The position numbers and the translations under genes are program-made. Below, piece by piece: positions 8,484 through 17,140 of a stretch of DNA of 64,000 nucleotides; the first letter of the stretch is position 1; each line of letters starts with the position of its first letter. Under the pieces are notes generated by a model. It did no database searches. It saw only the letters and a program-made list of their open reading frames with translations, and was not told the origin of the DNA. This stretch comes from Ruminococcus sp. (GTDB taxonomy: Bacteria > Bacillota > Clostridia > Oscillospirales > Ruminococcaceae), in contig JAFUXL010000031.1 of assembly GCA_017470905.1 (NCBI GenBank), positions 1 through 64,000 of the forward strand. The letters are read 5' to 3'.

Positions 8484-8665
8484 CAGTTTTACGAAAATTT
8501 TTCTGCAAAACCGCAATATTTAAGTAAAGTGATTATTTAACAAAGGTTAGCAAGAAATCCCCCACCTCCATAGGTGGGGGATGAATTGCGTCCAACCCTC
8601 TTGACAGATTTCCAAAAATATGATATAACATATTCAGTCGAAACCAAGAGAAAGGCTGAAATACA

Positions 8666-8893
8666 ATGAAATTAGACAGCAACGCACATTCAGTGTTTCT
8701 TATGCATTATCATCTGATATTAGTGGTGAAATACAAAAGTGCAAGCAGTCGGCTGTTAAAGAAAGAATTTCCGCAGATAAGACAAAAATTATGGAAAGAA
8801 TATTTCTGGAGTCAAAGTTTCTGCTTATTGGCAACAGGCGGTGCTACAATCGAAATTATCAAAAAATATATAGAAAATCAAGGGAAGAAGTGA
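8666..8893 (+). pseudogene. tnpA: TnpA (Y1 HUH transposase) remnant with internal deletion
   Basis: The 75-codon open frame joins the N-terminal part of an IS200-type TnpA, including the HUH motif HYHLILVVKYK, directly to the C-terminal part (SASSRLLKKEFP, then the tyrosine helix IIKKYIENQGKK). About half of the usual 130-150 residues are missing from the centre, and the frame is kept across the junction. The catalytic pieces (HUH and Tyr) remain, but the fold would not. It is most likely inactive. Confidence 0.8.
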
Positions 8894-8898
8894 GAAAA

Positions 8899-9999
8899 AT
8901 GGCAAACCAAGCGTATAAATTCAGAATATATCCAGATGCAGAGCAGAGGGTTTTGTTTGCGAAAACTTCCGGCTGTGTCAGATTTATCTATAACAAAATG
9001 CTGTCAGATAAAATAGAACATTACAAATTAACGGGCGAAAAGCTGAACAATACGCCTGCACAATATAAGACAGAGTTTGTATGGCTGAAAGAAGTGGATA
9101 GTCTTGCTCTTGCCAACGCACAAATGGACTTACAGACAGCTTATACTAATTTTTTCACTAATCCTAAAAAATTTGGATTTCCTAAATTCAAATCGAAGCA
9201 TAAAAGTAAAAATTCTTATACCACAAACCTTGTCAATGGAAATATTTTGCTGGAAAACAGTTTTTTAAAACTTCCTAAAGCAGGACTTATCAAAATAAAA
9301 CAGCACAGGAATATTCCAAAAGATTACAAAATCAAGTCTGTAACTGTCAGTATGACGGCAAGCGGAAAATATTATGCAAGTGTTCTGTGTGAGTATGAAA
9401 ACCAAGTATAGCAGACAGAACCGCATACATTTATCGGGCTTGACTTTTCTATGCATGAACTGTATAAAGACAGTAACGGAAATGTACCTGAATATCCGAG
9501 ATATTACAGAAAATCCGAAAAGAAACTGCAAAAGGAGCAAAGAAAACTTTCACTGATGCAGAAAGACTCAAAAAATTGTGAAAAGCAGCGTATCAAAGTC
9601 GCCGGACGGCATGAAAAAGTTGCGAATCAAAGAAAAGATTTTCTGCATAAACAATCAAGGCAGATAACCAACACTTATGATTGTGTATGTATAGAAAATC
9701 TGGATATGCAAGCCATGTCGCAGACACTGCATTTTGGGAAATCTGTATCTGATAACGGGTGGGGTATGTTTACAGAGTTTTTGCGGTATAAATTGGAAGA
9801 AGCCAGAAAAATGCTTGTAAAAGTTGACAGATTTTTTGCAAGTTCGCAGACTTGCTCCTGCTGTGGTTATAAGAATCCTGCTACAAAAGATTTGTCAGTC
9901 AGAGAATGGATTTGTCCCGAATGTGGCATACGTCATGACAGAGACGTCAATGCTGCAATCAATATCAGAAATGAGGGTATGCGGTTAGTTCTTGCATAA
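8899..9999 (+). pseudogene. tnpB: TnpB (RNA-guided nuclease family) interrupted by an amber codon
   Basis: A 367-codon TnpB reading frame with one in-frame TAG at codon 171 (9409-9411); both halves are in the same frame. The N-terminal part is the usual MANQAYKFRIYP domain. RuvC residues are all present: Asp in FIGLDFSM, Glu in CIENLDM, Asp in RDVNAAINI. A zinc ribbon CSCCG...CPECG lies before the last. The start ATG follows GAAGTGAGAAAA. One base change would restore a full-length protein, so the lesion is either recent, suppressed, or a sequencing error. The protein lies between the tnpA remnant and a probable omegaRNA. Confidence 0.88.
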
Positions 10000-10004
10000 C
10001 TCAA

Positions 10005-10126
10005 AATAAAAGAACCGTGGGACACACGGGGTTAGCCTGCACTACTACAGCATCTCTGCCAAATCACAGAGTATCAGACTGGTTAAACAGGAAGCCCCCG
10101 CCTCTTTAGGCGGGGGAGGACGTCAC
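10005..10126 (+). ncRNA. Probable omegaRNA / IS right end
   Basis: In IS605 elements the TnpB guide RNA derives from the 3' end of tnpB and the right end. Here the segment starts just after the tnpB stop with GAACCGTGGGACACACGG, contains further short hairpins and ends in the right-end hairpin and GTCAC. Guide sequence would begin at about 10127. The 5' boundary is not visible. Confidence 0.55.
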
Positions 10127-10198
10127 GTTAATTATGAACAATAATATTTTTCGCTTTTCTATCTTATCCACAAATTTTTCGCAGAATTTCAAAAATGC

Positions 10199-10227
10199 TT
10201 GACAAAGCAGGCTTTACAGGTTATACT
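10199..10227 (+). promoter_or_regulatory. SigA-type promoter of the GH130 gene
   Basis: TTGACA (10199-10204), 17 bp, TATACT (10222-10227), 30 bp before the start codon. It lies outside the IS element, 70 bp from its right end. Confidence 0.85.
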
Positions 10228-10257
10228 TACAGAAAAAGCCAAAAAAGGAGAATTTAA

Positions 10258-11271
10258 ATGATTAGAATATTATCCGCTCCCCTGCCCAATATCCCCTGGC
10301 AGGAAAAGCCCGAAAACTGTACCTCTCCCGTCTGGAGATATTCAGAAAACCCCATAATCAGGCGCAATCCGATTTCGGGTGTCGCAAGAATTTTCAACAG
10401 CGCAGTTATTCAATACAATGATGAATTTATAGGCGTTTTCCGTGGAGAACAGAAAAACGGCGTTCCCATGATTTACCTCGGAAAAAGCAGGGACGCTCTG
10501 CACTGGGAATTTGAACAGGAAAAAATCAATTTCACGGACGAAAACGGTCAGCCCTTTATGCCGATATATGCCTATGACCCCCGTCTCGTCAAAGTCGAGG
10601 ATACATATTATATAATCTGGTGTCAGGATATGTACGGTGCGGCTATCGGCATGGCGAAAACCAGGGATTTCAGGACTTTCACAAGAATGGAAAACCCTTT
10701 TCTCCCCTATAACAGAAATGCCGTACTCTTTCCACGCAAAATTGACGGAAAATATATCATGCTCTCACGTCCCTGCGACAACGGTCACACGGCATTCGGG
10801 GATATTTTCCTCAGCGAAAGCAGGGATTTGGAATACTGGGGACATCACCGCCATGTCATGGGACGCACGGAAAGCTGGTGGGAAAGCCTTAAAATCGGCG
10901 GAGGTGCTGCCCCGATTGAAACCACCGAGGGCTGGCTTATCTTCTATCACGGAGTATGCAGCACCTGCAACGGCTATGTATACAGCATAGGTGCGGCAAT
11001 GCTTGATATAAACCATCCCTCGAAAGTTCTGCACCGCTGCGAGGATTATATCCTCACGCCCGAAGAATGGTATGAGGAGAGGGGCTTTGTACAGAATGTA
11101 TGCTTTCCCTGTGCGACACTCCACGACAGCGAAACGGGTCGCATTGTATTGTATTACGGCTGTGCGGACAGCTATGTTTCGGCGGCTTTCACGACTGTTC
11201 AGGAGATTTACGAATATATCCTCGCACACGACAGGTTATCCCCGGCAGACACCGAACCTGGCAAAAGATAA
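10258..11271 (+). CDS. GH130 beta-1,4-mannooligosaccharide phosphorylase-like enzyme
   Basis: A 337-residue five-bladed propeller enzyme of GH130, cytoplasmic (no signal peptide). Members release mannose 1-phosphate from beta-mannosides with phosphate. The catalytic Asp is predicted at residue 107 (YAYDPRLVKVED). Other family signatures are NSAVIQYNDEFIGVFRGE and the LKIGGGAAPIETTEGW segment. Length and motifs fit the GH130_2 group (R. albus RaMP2 type) better than the longer GH130_1 mannosylglucose phosphorylases; that assignment is inference. The start follows AAAAAAGGAG. Mannose 1-phosphate would then be handled by a phosphomannomutase such as the adjacent convergent phosphohexomutase. Confidence 0.85.
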   Translation: MIRILSAPLPNIPWQEKPENCTSPVWRYSENPIIRRNPISGVARIFNSAVIQYNDEFIGVFRGEQKNGVPMIYLGKSRDALHWEFEQEKINFTDENGQPFMPIYAYDPRLVKVEDTYYIIWCQDMYGAAIGMAKTRDFRTFTRMENPFLPYNRNAVLFPRKIDGKYIMLSRPCDNGHTAFGDIFLSESRDLEYWGHHRHVMGRTESWWESLKIGGGAAPIETTEGWLIFYHGVCSTCNGYVYSIGAAMLDINHPSKVLHRCEDYILTPEEWYEERGFVQNVCFPCATLHDSETGRIVLYYGCADSYVSAAFTTVQEIYEYILAHDRLSPADTEPGKR

Positions 11272-11276
11272 AATTA

Positions 11277-11312
11277 ATGCATAATTCATAATTATATTGC
11301 CTGCGGCAATAC
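11277..11312. repeat. AT-D repeat plus TGCCTGCGGCA hairpin
   Basis: AATGCATAATTCATAATTAT joined to ATTGCCTGCGGCAAT, a pairing also seen at 33614, 49378 and 63888. Confidence 0.6.
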
Positions 11313-11323
11313 GTACAGCAATC

Positions 11324-11358
11324 GAAAAAATCCCCCGAACGCTCGTTCAGGGGATTTT
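11324..11358 (-). terminator. Terminator of the phosphohexomutase gene
   Basis: The stem AATCCCCTGAACG/CGTTCGGGGGATT on the minus strand is followed by TTTT. Confidence 0.8.
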
Positions 11359-11363
11359 GTTAA

Positions 11364-13076
11364 TTATTCAAAGTTTTTTGTAAAATCATCGTGGAGTTTC
11401 TTTTCGAGTACTGCGGCATCTTCATGCGTGGGAGCTTTTGCGGCAAGATACGCCTTTATCTTGGGCTCTGTACCAGAAGGACGGATAACCACCTTTGAAT
11501 TTCCTTCAAGGAAAAAGGCAAGAACATTCGACTTGGGGAGAAGAATTTCAGTCTCCGTGCCGTCTGTAAGATTTTTCGAGATACTCGTCTTGTAATCGTC
11601 AAAGCGCACAACCTTGAGACCGCCGACTTCCGTGGGAGGAGTGTTTCTCAATGCGGTCATGATAGACTCCATTTTCTTCATGCCGCTTTCGCCCTCGAAA
11701 GTAAAGCTGTAGAGTGTCTGATAGAATACGCCGTATTTTTTGTAGAGATTTTCCCTTGCCTTAATGAGCGAAATGCCCTGTGTCCTGTAATAAGCCGCCA
11801 TTTCACATATGAGCATGGAGGCATTTACAGCGTCCTTATCCCTTACATAAGTACCCGAAAGATAGCCGTAGCTTTCTTCAAATCCGAATATGTAGCGGTT
11901 TTCTTCGCCCTTGTCCTCAAGGAGCTTTATCTGTTCGCCTATGAATTTAAAGCCTGTGAGTACGTCAATTATTTCAACACCGTATTCCTTGCCTATGAGG
12001 TTTACAATATCCGTTGTAACGATGGTCTTTACCGCAACGGGATTTTTTGGCATAGTGCCTTTCTTTGTCCTCTGGTCGGCAATATATTCAAGGAGCATAG
12101 CACCAACCTCGTTGCCGCTGAAAAGCGCATATCCGCCGTTTCCGTCAGGTACTGCTATTCCCACACGGTCGCAGTCGGGGTCGGTTGCAAGGAGCAAATC
12201 GGGCTTGACCTCATTGCAGTATTTGAGACCGACTTCGAGAGCCTCCCTGATTTCGGGGTTGGGATAGGGACAGGTTGTGAAATTTCCGTCGGGGTTTTCC
12301 TGTTCCTTAACGACAGTAACATCGGAAATACCAATTCTTTTAAGTATCTCACGGACGGGCTTGTTTCCCGTGCCGTTGAGGGGGGTGTAAACCACTTTAA
12401 GACCGCTCGATGCGCAAAGCTCCGTATTGATACCCTCAGCGAGAACGTTCTTGTAGAAATTCTCGATTACATCATCTGAGATGTATTTTATATTTCCCTT
12501 TGCAAGCTCCTCATCGAATGACGAGGATTTAACGTCATTGAAAATATCAAGAGAATTGATTTTTTCGAGGATTATTTCCGCACCTCTGAGGGTTATCTGG
12601 CAGCCGTCATCGCCGTAGACCTTATAGCCGTTGTATTTTGCCGGGTTATGACTTGCCGTAACCATTATACCGCCCTGACATTTAAGCTCACGCACTGCAA
12701 ATGAAAGACAGGGTGTCGGCATAAGCTCCGTATAGATATGCACCTTTATTCCGTTTGCGGCAAGCACCTCTGCGGCAGCCTTTGAAAAAACATCGGACTT
12801 ATTGCGGCTGTCAAAGGATATTGCAACGCTCGGGCTGTCGTACTCCTGATTGAGATAATCGGCAAAGCCCTGAGTTGCACGTTTTACCGTATAGATATTC
12901 ATACGGTTAGTACCTGCTCCGATTACACCACGCAGACCGCCCGTTCCAAATTCGAGATCCCTGTAAAATCTGTCATTTATCGCCTCTGTATCGTCTTTGA
13001 TACTTTCAAGCTCCGATTTGAGTTCCCCGTCCGCAAGGTTATCAAGCCAAAGCCTGTAAAGCTCCATCTCTCTCAT
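11364..13076 (-). CDS. pgcA: Phosphoglucomutase/phosphomannomutase (alpha-D-phosphohexomutase)
   Basis: A 570-residue alpha-phosphohexomutase of the PgcA/YbbT type. It interconverts hexose 1- and 6-phosphates. Visible features: the active-site serine loop TASHNPAKYNGYKVYG near residue 145, the metal loop DPDCDRVG near 300, the sugar-specificity loop FGFEESYGYL near 400 and the phosphate-binding C-terminal RPSGTEPKIK. Start ATG follows GGAGGGAATTTT. It is convergent with the GH130 gene and could connect galactose or mannose 1-phosphate to glycolysis. It is probably monocistronic. Confidence 0.92.
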   Translation of the reverse strand: MREMELYRLWLDNLADGELKSELESIKDDTEAINDRFYRDLEFGTGGLRGVIGAGTNRMNIYTVKRATQGFADYLNQEYDSPSVAISFDSRNKSDVFSKAAAEVLAANGIKVHIYTELMPTPCLSFAVRELKCQGGIMVTASHNPAKYNGYKVYGDDGCQITLRGAEIILEKINSLDIFNDVKSSSFDEELAKGNIKYISDDVIENFYKNVLAEGINTELCASSGLKVVYTPLNGTGNKPVREILKRIGISDVTVVKEQENPDGNFTTCPYPNPEIREALEVGLKYCNEVKPDLLLATDPDCDRVGIAVPDGNGGYALFSGNEVGAMLLEYIADQRTKKGTMPKNPVAVKTIVTTDIVNLIGKEYGVEIIDVLTGFKFIGEQIKLLEDKGEENRYIFGFEESYGYLSGTYVRDKDAVNASMLICEMAAYYRTQGISLIKARENLYKKYGVFYQTLYSFTFEGESGMKKMESIMTALRNTPPTEVGGLKVVRFDDYKTSISKNLTDGTETEILLPKSNVLAFFLEGNSKVVIRPSGTEPKIKAYLAAKAPTHEDAAVLEKKLHDDFTKNFE

Positions 13077-13217
13077 AAAATTCCCTCCTGTTAAGAAATA
13101 TATATTTTATTATAACATAATTTTATGCATTTGAAAAGACTGTTTTTGCCATTTTTATATATTTTTTTATTTTTACTATAAAAAAGATTTGATTTGAATT
13201 ATTAATAAAACATCGTT

Positions 13218-13257
13218 ACTCTGCCGTGTCCGACAGGGGGGAACAGAGAAAAAATAT
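13218..13257 (-). repeat. hp-C repeat between ctpA-like gene and pgcA
   Basis: CTGCCGTGTCCGACAGGGGGG hairpin-like segment followed by AACAGAGAAAAAATATAAAA. Strand is nominal; it immediately precedes the terminator of the S41 protease gene. The rest of 13080-13290 is AT-rich with no gene. Confidence 0.5.
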
Positions 13258-13287
13258 AAAAATCCCACGGCAAAACCGTGGGAAAAT
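13258..13287 (-). terminator. Terminator of the cdaR-ftsEX-envC-ctpA cluster
   Basis: TTCCCACGGTTTTGCCGTGGGA followed by TTTTT on the minus strand, 5 bp after the S41 protease stop codon. Confidence 0.85.
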
Positions 13288-13291
13288 AATA

Positions 13292-14461
13292 TCATGTCTG
13301 ACCGTTTTTCTTTAGCTGAATTATTTCGAGAGCCTTGTTATACTGCGCATCGAAGCCGTCATTTTCGACTATATAATCGGGAGTTATGCCCGTATTGTTG
13401 AACGAACCCCCGGAGGGAGTCTTTATTTCCGCAACGGTAAGAATAACGGCGCTGCCGTTCTGCAATTCGCTGGTTTCCTGCAAAACTCCCTTGCCTGCGG
13501 TCTGTACGCCGATAATTTCGGCTTTTTCCGCATCATGGAGGGCAGCTGCAAAAACCTCCGCCGCACTCGCCGTATTTTCGTTGACAAGCACAATCATGGG
13601 TATGTCGATTTCGGACTCGTCTGAATAAATAACCGTTTCGGAGTGACCGTCCTTATATTCTGCGACAGCGGCAACACCTTCGGGGAGCAGTGGGTCGATA
13701 CATTTCGCCATAGGTTCAATGAGTTCGCCCTTGTTGTCACGCAAATCAAGAATGAGATTTTCCGCACCGTTAGATGTAAGTCTTTCAAGAATATCAATAA
13801 ACTGTTCGGGGGTATTTTCCTTGAAGCCCGTTATCTGTATATATCCCACATATCCGCTGAGCATTTCGCCCGTGACGGTTTTTACCTCCATAGCACGGCG
13901 TGTGAGGGTATATTCCTTGTCTATGCCGTCACGGCGGACTGTAATGGTTATGTCGCTGCCCTCCGTACCTCTCATAGCCTCGACAGATGTGTCAAAGCCT
14001 GCTTTCTTTACATCAAGCTTTCCCACAAAGGTTATCATGTCGTTTATTTCAAGACCCTCGTCTGCGGCAGGAGAGTCACTTATTATGTCCGATATTCTCA
14101 TATATCCGCTGGAGTCCTGCGCAAGAGTAAGACCAAGCCCGATACTCTCACCCGAATTGTCCGTCTTTTCGGAGATATACTCCTCCTTGCTGAGATACCT
14201 TGAAAATTTATCGCCGAGACCGTTCACATAGCCTTTGAGAATACCCTCATTCAGCTCCTGTTCGTCTATATCGCCGTAATATTTTTCCCTCGTCTGGGCA
14301 TCAAGAAGCTGTAGGGAGCTGTAAATCTTGCCTTTTTCGTTTACATCGACAATCTGCCTGTTATACTTGCGCAGTGTCAGGAAAGATGTTATCACGAACG
14401 TCACGGCGATTGAAACTGCTGCAAGGCTTATTGCAAGTCCGAGACTTATTTTTTTGTTCAT
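13292..14461 (-). CDS. S41-family carboxyl-terminal processing protease (CtpA/CtpB-like)
   Basis: A 389-residue protease with one N-terminal membrane anchor (about 8-30) and an outside-facing body: a PDZ domain (about 105-185, core GLGLTLAQDSSGY) and the S41 peptidase domain. The Ser-Lys dyad is visible as Ser299 (NENTASAAE) and Lys324 (QTAGKG), 25 residues apart as in CtpA. The usual DLRxNPGG segment reads DLRDNKGE, so the Pro-Gly-Gly turn is changed. It lies last in a cell-division gene group and may cleave envelope or divisome partners; sporulation CtpB is another possibility. 60 bp separate it from the M23 gene. Confidence 0.88.
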   Translation of the reverse strand: MNKKISLGLAISLAAVSIAVTFVITSFLTLRKYNRQIVDVNEKGKIYSSLQLLDAQTREKYYGDIDEQELNEGILKGYVNGLGDKFSRYLSKEEYISEKTDNSGESIGLGLTLAQDSSGYMRISDIISDSPAADEGLEINDMITFVGKLDVKKAGFDTSVEAMRGTEGSDITITVRRDGIDKEYTLTRRAMEVKTVTGEMLSGYVGYIQITGFKENTPEQFIDILERLTSNGAENLILDLRDNKGELIEPMAKCIDPLLPEGVAAVAEYKDGHSETVIYSDESEIDIPMIVLVNENTASAAEVFAAALHDAEKAEIIGVQTAGKGVLQETSELQNGSAVILTVAEIKTPSGGSFNNTGITPDYIVENDGFDAQYNKALEIIQLKKNGQT

Positions 14462-14493
14462 GTTTTACCACCGCTTTCTGCTGTCACAATCAA

Positions 14494-14516
14494 ACCTGTC
14501 CGACTTGCGGACAGGT
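14494..14516. terminator. Intercistronic hairpin between the M23 and S41 genes
   Basis: A perfect 9-10 bp stem ACCTGTCCG/CGGACAGGT. A T-run follows only on the plus strand, so on the transcribed minus strand it is more likely a processing or stability hairpin than a terminator. Confidence 0.45.
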
Positions 14517-14521
14517 ATTTT

Positions 14522-16201
14522 TTAAGGACTTACATATTGTTCGGGGTCCTGATGTACGCCGTTTATTCTTATCTCGAAATGGAGATGAGGACCTGTTGAC
14601 CAGCCTGTTGTACCGACATAACCGATAACATCACCCTGTTCGACATACTGTCCCGCATACACCGCAGCAGCCGAAAGATGACCGTAGAGTGTGCTGTAGG
14701 AGTCGCCGTGGTCTATCACGACATATCTTCCGTAGCCTCCTCCGCAGCCGCAGCTGTCGGATTTTCCGTAGTCATGGGGGCAGTAATTTTCCGCAATTAT
14801 AACAGTTCCTGACCGTGAGGCAACAACTGCGCCGCCGTATATACCTGCATCGCCAATATCTATGCCGTTGTGCTGACCGCCCCAGCGTGGACCCACACCG
14901 CTTGTGATATAGCTGAAACCGGGCGCAGGCCATATGAATGACGATGAATTATTATTATTGTTATACTGCTCCTGTTCCTGCTGACGGGCAGCTTCCTCGG
15001 CGACTCTTCTGGACTCTTCCGCCTGTCTTGCCGCCTCTTCCGCCTGTAGTAGGGCTTGTTCGGCTTCACGGGCATATCTTTCCGCCTCTTCCTTTTCCTT
15101 AGCCTCCTGAGCGGCTTTTGCGGCAGCGGCAGCCTTTGCGGCTTCTTCCTGAGCTTTTCTGGCGGCAGCGGACTCGGAGGCTTTCTTTTCAGCCTCGGCA
15201 AGCTGTGCATTTTTTGCGGTTATTTTTTCATAAGACGCCCTTGCGTCCTCGGCAGCCTTAGCAGCTTTGGCGGCTGCGTCAGCCTTTTCCTGAGCGATTT
15301 TTGCATCCTCCTCGGCTTTTGCGGCAGCGGCTGCGGCTTTTTTCTGAGCCTCCTGTTCGAGACGTTTTTCGGTTTCCTGTCTCTGTGCAAGGAGAGCGGC
15401 ATTGATTTTTTCCTCCTCGGCTTTGAGAGCCTCGTTATTTTGGGCAAGCTTGTCCTTGTCGAGGTTGATTTTTTCCTGTTCGAGGGCAAGGCGGTTTATT
15501 TCGTCTGAGGTCTTTACCATTTTGGCATTGAGAGCATTAATCTCGTCAGCCTTTTCGGATATTTTTCTCTCCTGATCCTCCATTTTGAGCTGGAGGGCAA
15601 TTCTCTCGTTTTCGAGGTCTTTTTTGCTTTTTTCGAGGGTGTCAATATCATCGTTAATGCCTTTTATGAGGTTCTGGTCGTATTCGCTCATGCGGTTCAT
15701 CATCTGTACTCTCGACATCATCTCGTAGAAGCTTGATGAACCGAGGATTATAGATGCCAGATTTTCCGTGCTTGACATATAGATTTTGCAGAGACGGTCT
15801 TTAAAGACCTCGACTTCCTCCTCTATTCTTACCTGCTGTTCGTTTATGCTTGTATCGAGGAGGTAGATATTTTCGCTTGCTGCGGAAATATCATCGGATA
15901 TTTTTTCAAGCTCGGCATTGAGCAGGTTTATATTGTCCTGAATAAGTGAAATCTGCTCATAGAGTGAAGCCTGATATTCGGTTTCCTTTTTCTTGTTGCC
16001 CTCAAGCTCTGTGAGCTGATTTTCAAGCTCCTGAATTTTTTCCTCGTTTGATTTTCTCTGCTCCTGTATTTCTATGACGCTTTTGGCAGAAACGTCCCTG
16101 TTCTTTTGCGAAAGCACGGGACAGGCTGCTGTTACGCACGCAGATATTGACATACAGGTCAGAAAAGACAGGATTTTTTTGGCAATGCTTAATTTACTCA
16201 T
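14522..16201 (-). CDS. EnvC-like M23 (LytM) murein hydrolase with long coiled coil
   Basis: A 559-residue exported protein. A signal-type N-terminus (about 5-35) precedes a coiled coil (about 45-265, EnvC/CwlO-like) and an Ala/Lys/Glu-rich helical stretch of about 135 residues. After an Asn-rich linker comes a C-terminal M23 domain (about 440-555). Zinc ligands are all present: GGQHNGIDIG and GPHLHFEI, so unlike E. coli EnvC this domain should be catalytically active. In FtsEX systems such coiled-coil hydrolases are activated by FtsX. It follows ftsX by 30 bp. An in-frame ATG at 16231 is possible, but GAAAGGA precedes the ATG at 16201. Confidence 0.88.
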   Translation of the reverse strand: MSKLSIAKKILSFLTCMSISACVTAACPVLSQKNRDVSAKSVIEIQEQRKSNEEKIQELENQLTELEGNKKKETEYQASLYEQISLIQDNINLLNAELEKISDDISAASENIYLLDTSINEQQVRIEEEVEVFKDRLCKIYMSSTENLASIILGSSSFYEMMSRVQMMNRMSEYDQNLIKGINDDIDTLEKSKKDLENERIALQLKMEDQERKISEKADEINALNAKMVKTSDEINRLALEQEKINLDKDKLAQNNEALKAEEEKINAALLAQRQETEKRLEQEAQKKAAAAAAKAEEDAKIAQEKADAAAKAAKAAEDARASYEKITAKNAQLAEAEKKASESAAARKAQEEAAKAAAAAKAAQEAKEKEEAERYAREAEQALLQAEEAARQAEESRRVAEEAARQQEQEQYNNNNNSSSFIWPAPGFSYITSGVGPRWGGQHNGIDIGDAGIYGGAVVASRSGTVIIAENYCPHDYGKSDSCGCGGGYGRYVVIDHGDSYSTLYGHLSAAAVYAGQYVEQGDVIGYVGTTGWSTGPHLHFEIRINGVHQDPEQYVSP

Positions 16202-16231
16202 AACAGTCCTTTCATAAAATGCTCGTTCCAA

Positions 16232-17140
16232 TCACACATCGAGGTGCCGTCTTGTGCTTATTACACTTCCCAGAGCGCCTGCAAACGCTCCGGCAAGCAA
16301 ATATGCAAGGGCAAGGGGTATTCTTATCTCCGAGAAAGGTATTATGCTGGTCACTCCGCCGAATGCGTTCATGAGCGTATCCTGTCCGGAAAGTATTTTA
16401 TATACTGCGTTGTATATCGCCCATGTTATCAGAAATGCTCCCGAACCTGCAAAAAATCCCGTCACCATTCCCTCTATGAAAAAGGGAGTGCGTATGAACG
16501 AGTCGGTTGCACCGACATATTTCATTATCTGTATTTCCTCACGTCTTGCGAAAACGCTCGCCTTTGTGGTATTTGAAATCATTATCATGGAAACGGTGGC
16601 AAGCGCAACTATCACTGCGGCTGCAATGAGTGTCACCACACGTCTGAGTTCACGCAGAAACTGTGCCACCTGTGTTGATGCGCTTGCGCTCTGTACGTCC
16701 GCAAGCATGAGTATATTTGATGTTGTTGACTCTATCCTGTCGATATTTCTCACAGTCACTCTGAATCCGTCGGGCATGAAGTCATAGCCGTCAATATAGT
16801 CGAATATAGCCTGACCCTTTGAAATCTGACTTTTCATTTTTGCAAGAGCCTGTTCTTTGGATATGTATTCGACTTTATCGACATTTTCTATTGCGGAAAG
16901 CTCCGCCTGAAAGCCTGTAACTCTCTCCTGCGGAGTTTCGGGGCTGAGATAGACCGCTATCTCGTTCTGATTTCCCAGACCTGTTATCATGGAGTCCATG
17001 TTCAGATAGAACAGTGCCGATATTCCCACAAGGAGAATGGAAATAAGGAGAACGCAGAAGGTCGCAAAGGTCATTGTTTTGTTTTTTCCTATATTTTCTA
17101 TACCCTGACCCGCAAGGTAATTCATTCCGCTGATTTTCAT
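16232..17140 (-). CDS. ftsX: Cell-division permease-like protein FtsX
   Basis: A 302-residue membrane protein with the FtsX plan: TM1 near 20-45, an extracellular domain (about 50-165, starting NEIAVYLSPETPQERV), then three C-terminal helices near 170-195, 220-250 and 270-295. It couples FtsE ATP hydrolysis to cell-wall hydrolase activation. Its ATG overlaps the ftsE stop by 4 bp (ATGA type), and the predicted partner hydrolase is encoded next. The cytoplasmic loop VFARREEIQIMKYVGATD is the conserved FtsE contact region. Confidence 0.95.
   Translation of the reverse strand: MKISGMNYLAGQGIENIGKNKTMTFATFCVLLISILLVGISALFYLNMDSMITGLGNQNEIAVYLSPETPQERVTGFQAELSAIENVDKVEYISKEQALAKMKSQISKGQAIFDYIDGYDFMPDGFRVTVRNIDRIESTTSNILMLADVQSASASTQVAQFLRELRRVVTLIAAAVIVALATVSMIMISNTTKASVFARREEIQIMKYVGATDSFIRTPFFIEGMVTGFFAGSGAFLITWAIYNAVYKILSGQDTLMNAFGGVTSIIPFSEIRIPLALAYLLAGAFAGALGSVISTRRHLDV

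Larger units (their letters stand above)
8551..10126 (+). mobile_element. IS605-type (IS200/IS605 family) element, decayed
   Basis: The left end carries the hairpin CCCCCACCTCCATAGGTGGGGG (8559-8580) followed by ATGAATTGCG. The right end carries CCCCCGCCTCTTTAGGCGGGGG (10095-10116) followed by AGGACGTCAC. No terminal inverted repeats or target duplication are seen, as expected for single-strand Y1 transposition. Inside lie a tnpA remnant and a tnpB with one stop codon. Exact termini are estimates. Confidence 0.85.

Noticed and set aside
8666-8893. A functional miniature TnpA.
   Set aside because: The central half of the conserved Y1 fold is missing; an open frame alone does not make it active.
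14494-14516. Transcription terminator ending the ftsEX-M23 unit.
   Set aside because: The T-run follows the hairpin only on the plus strand, opposite to transcription of these genes.
15056-15508. A 150-codon plus-strand frame rich in Gly, Phe, Leu and Ser.
   Set aside because: It is the antisense of the Ala/Lys/Glu-rich repeat of the M23 hydrolase gene, where low complexity keeps other frames open.
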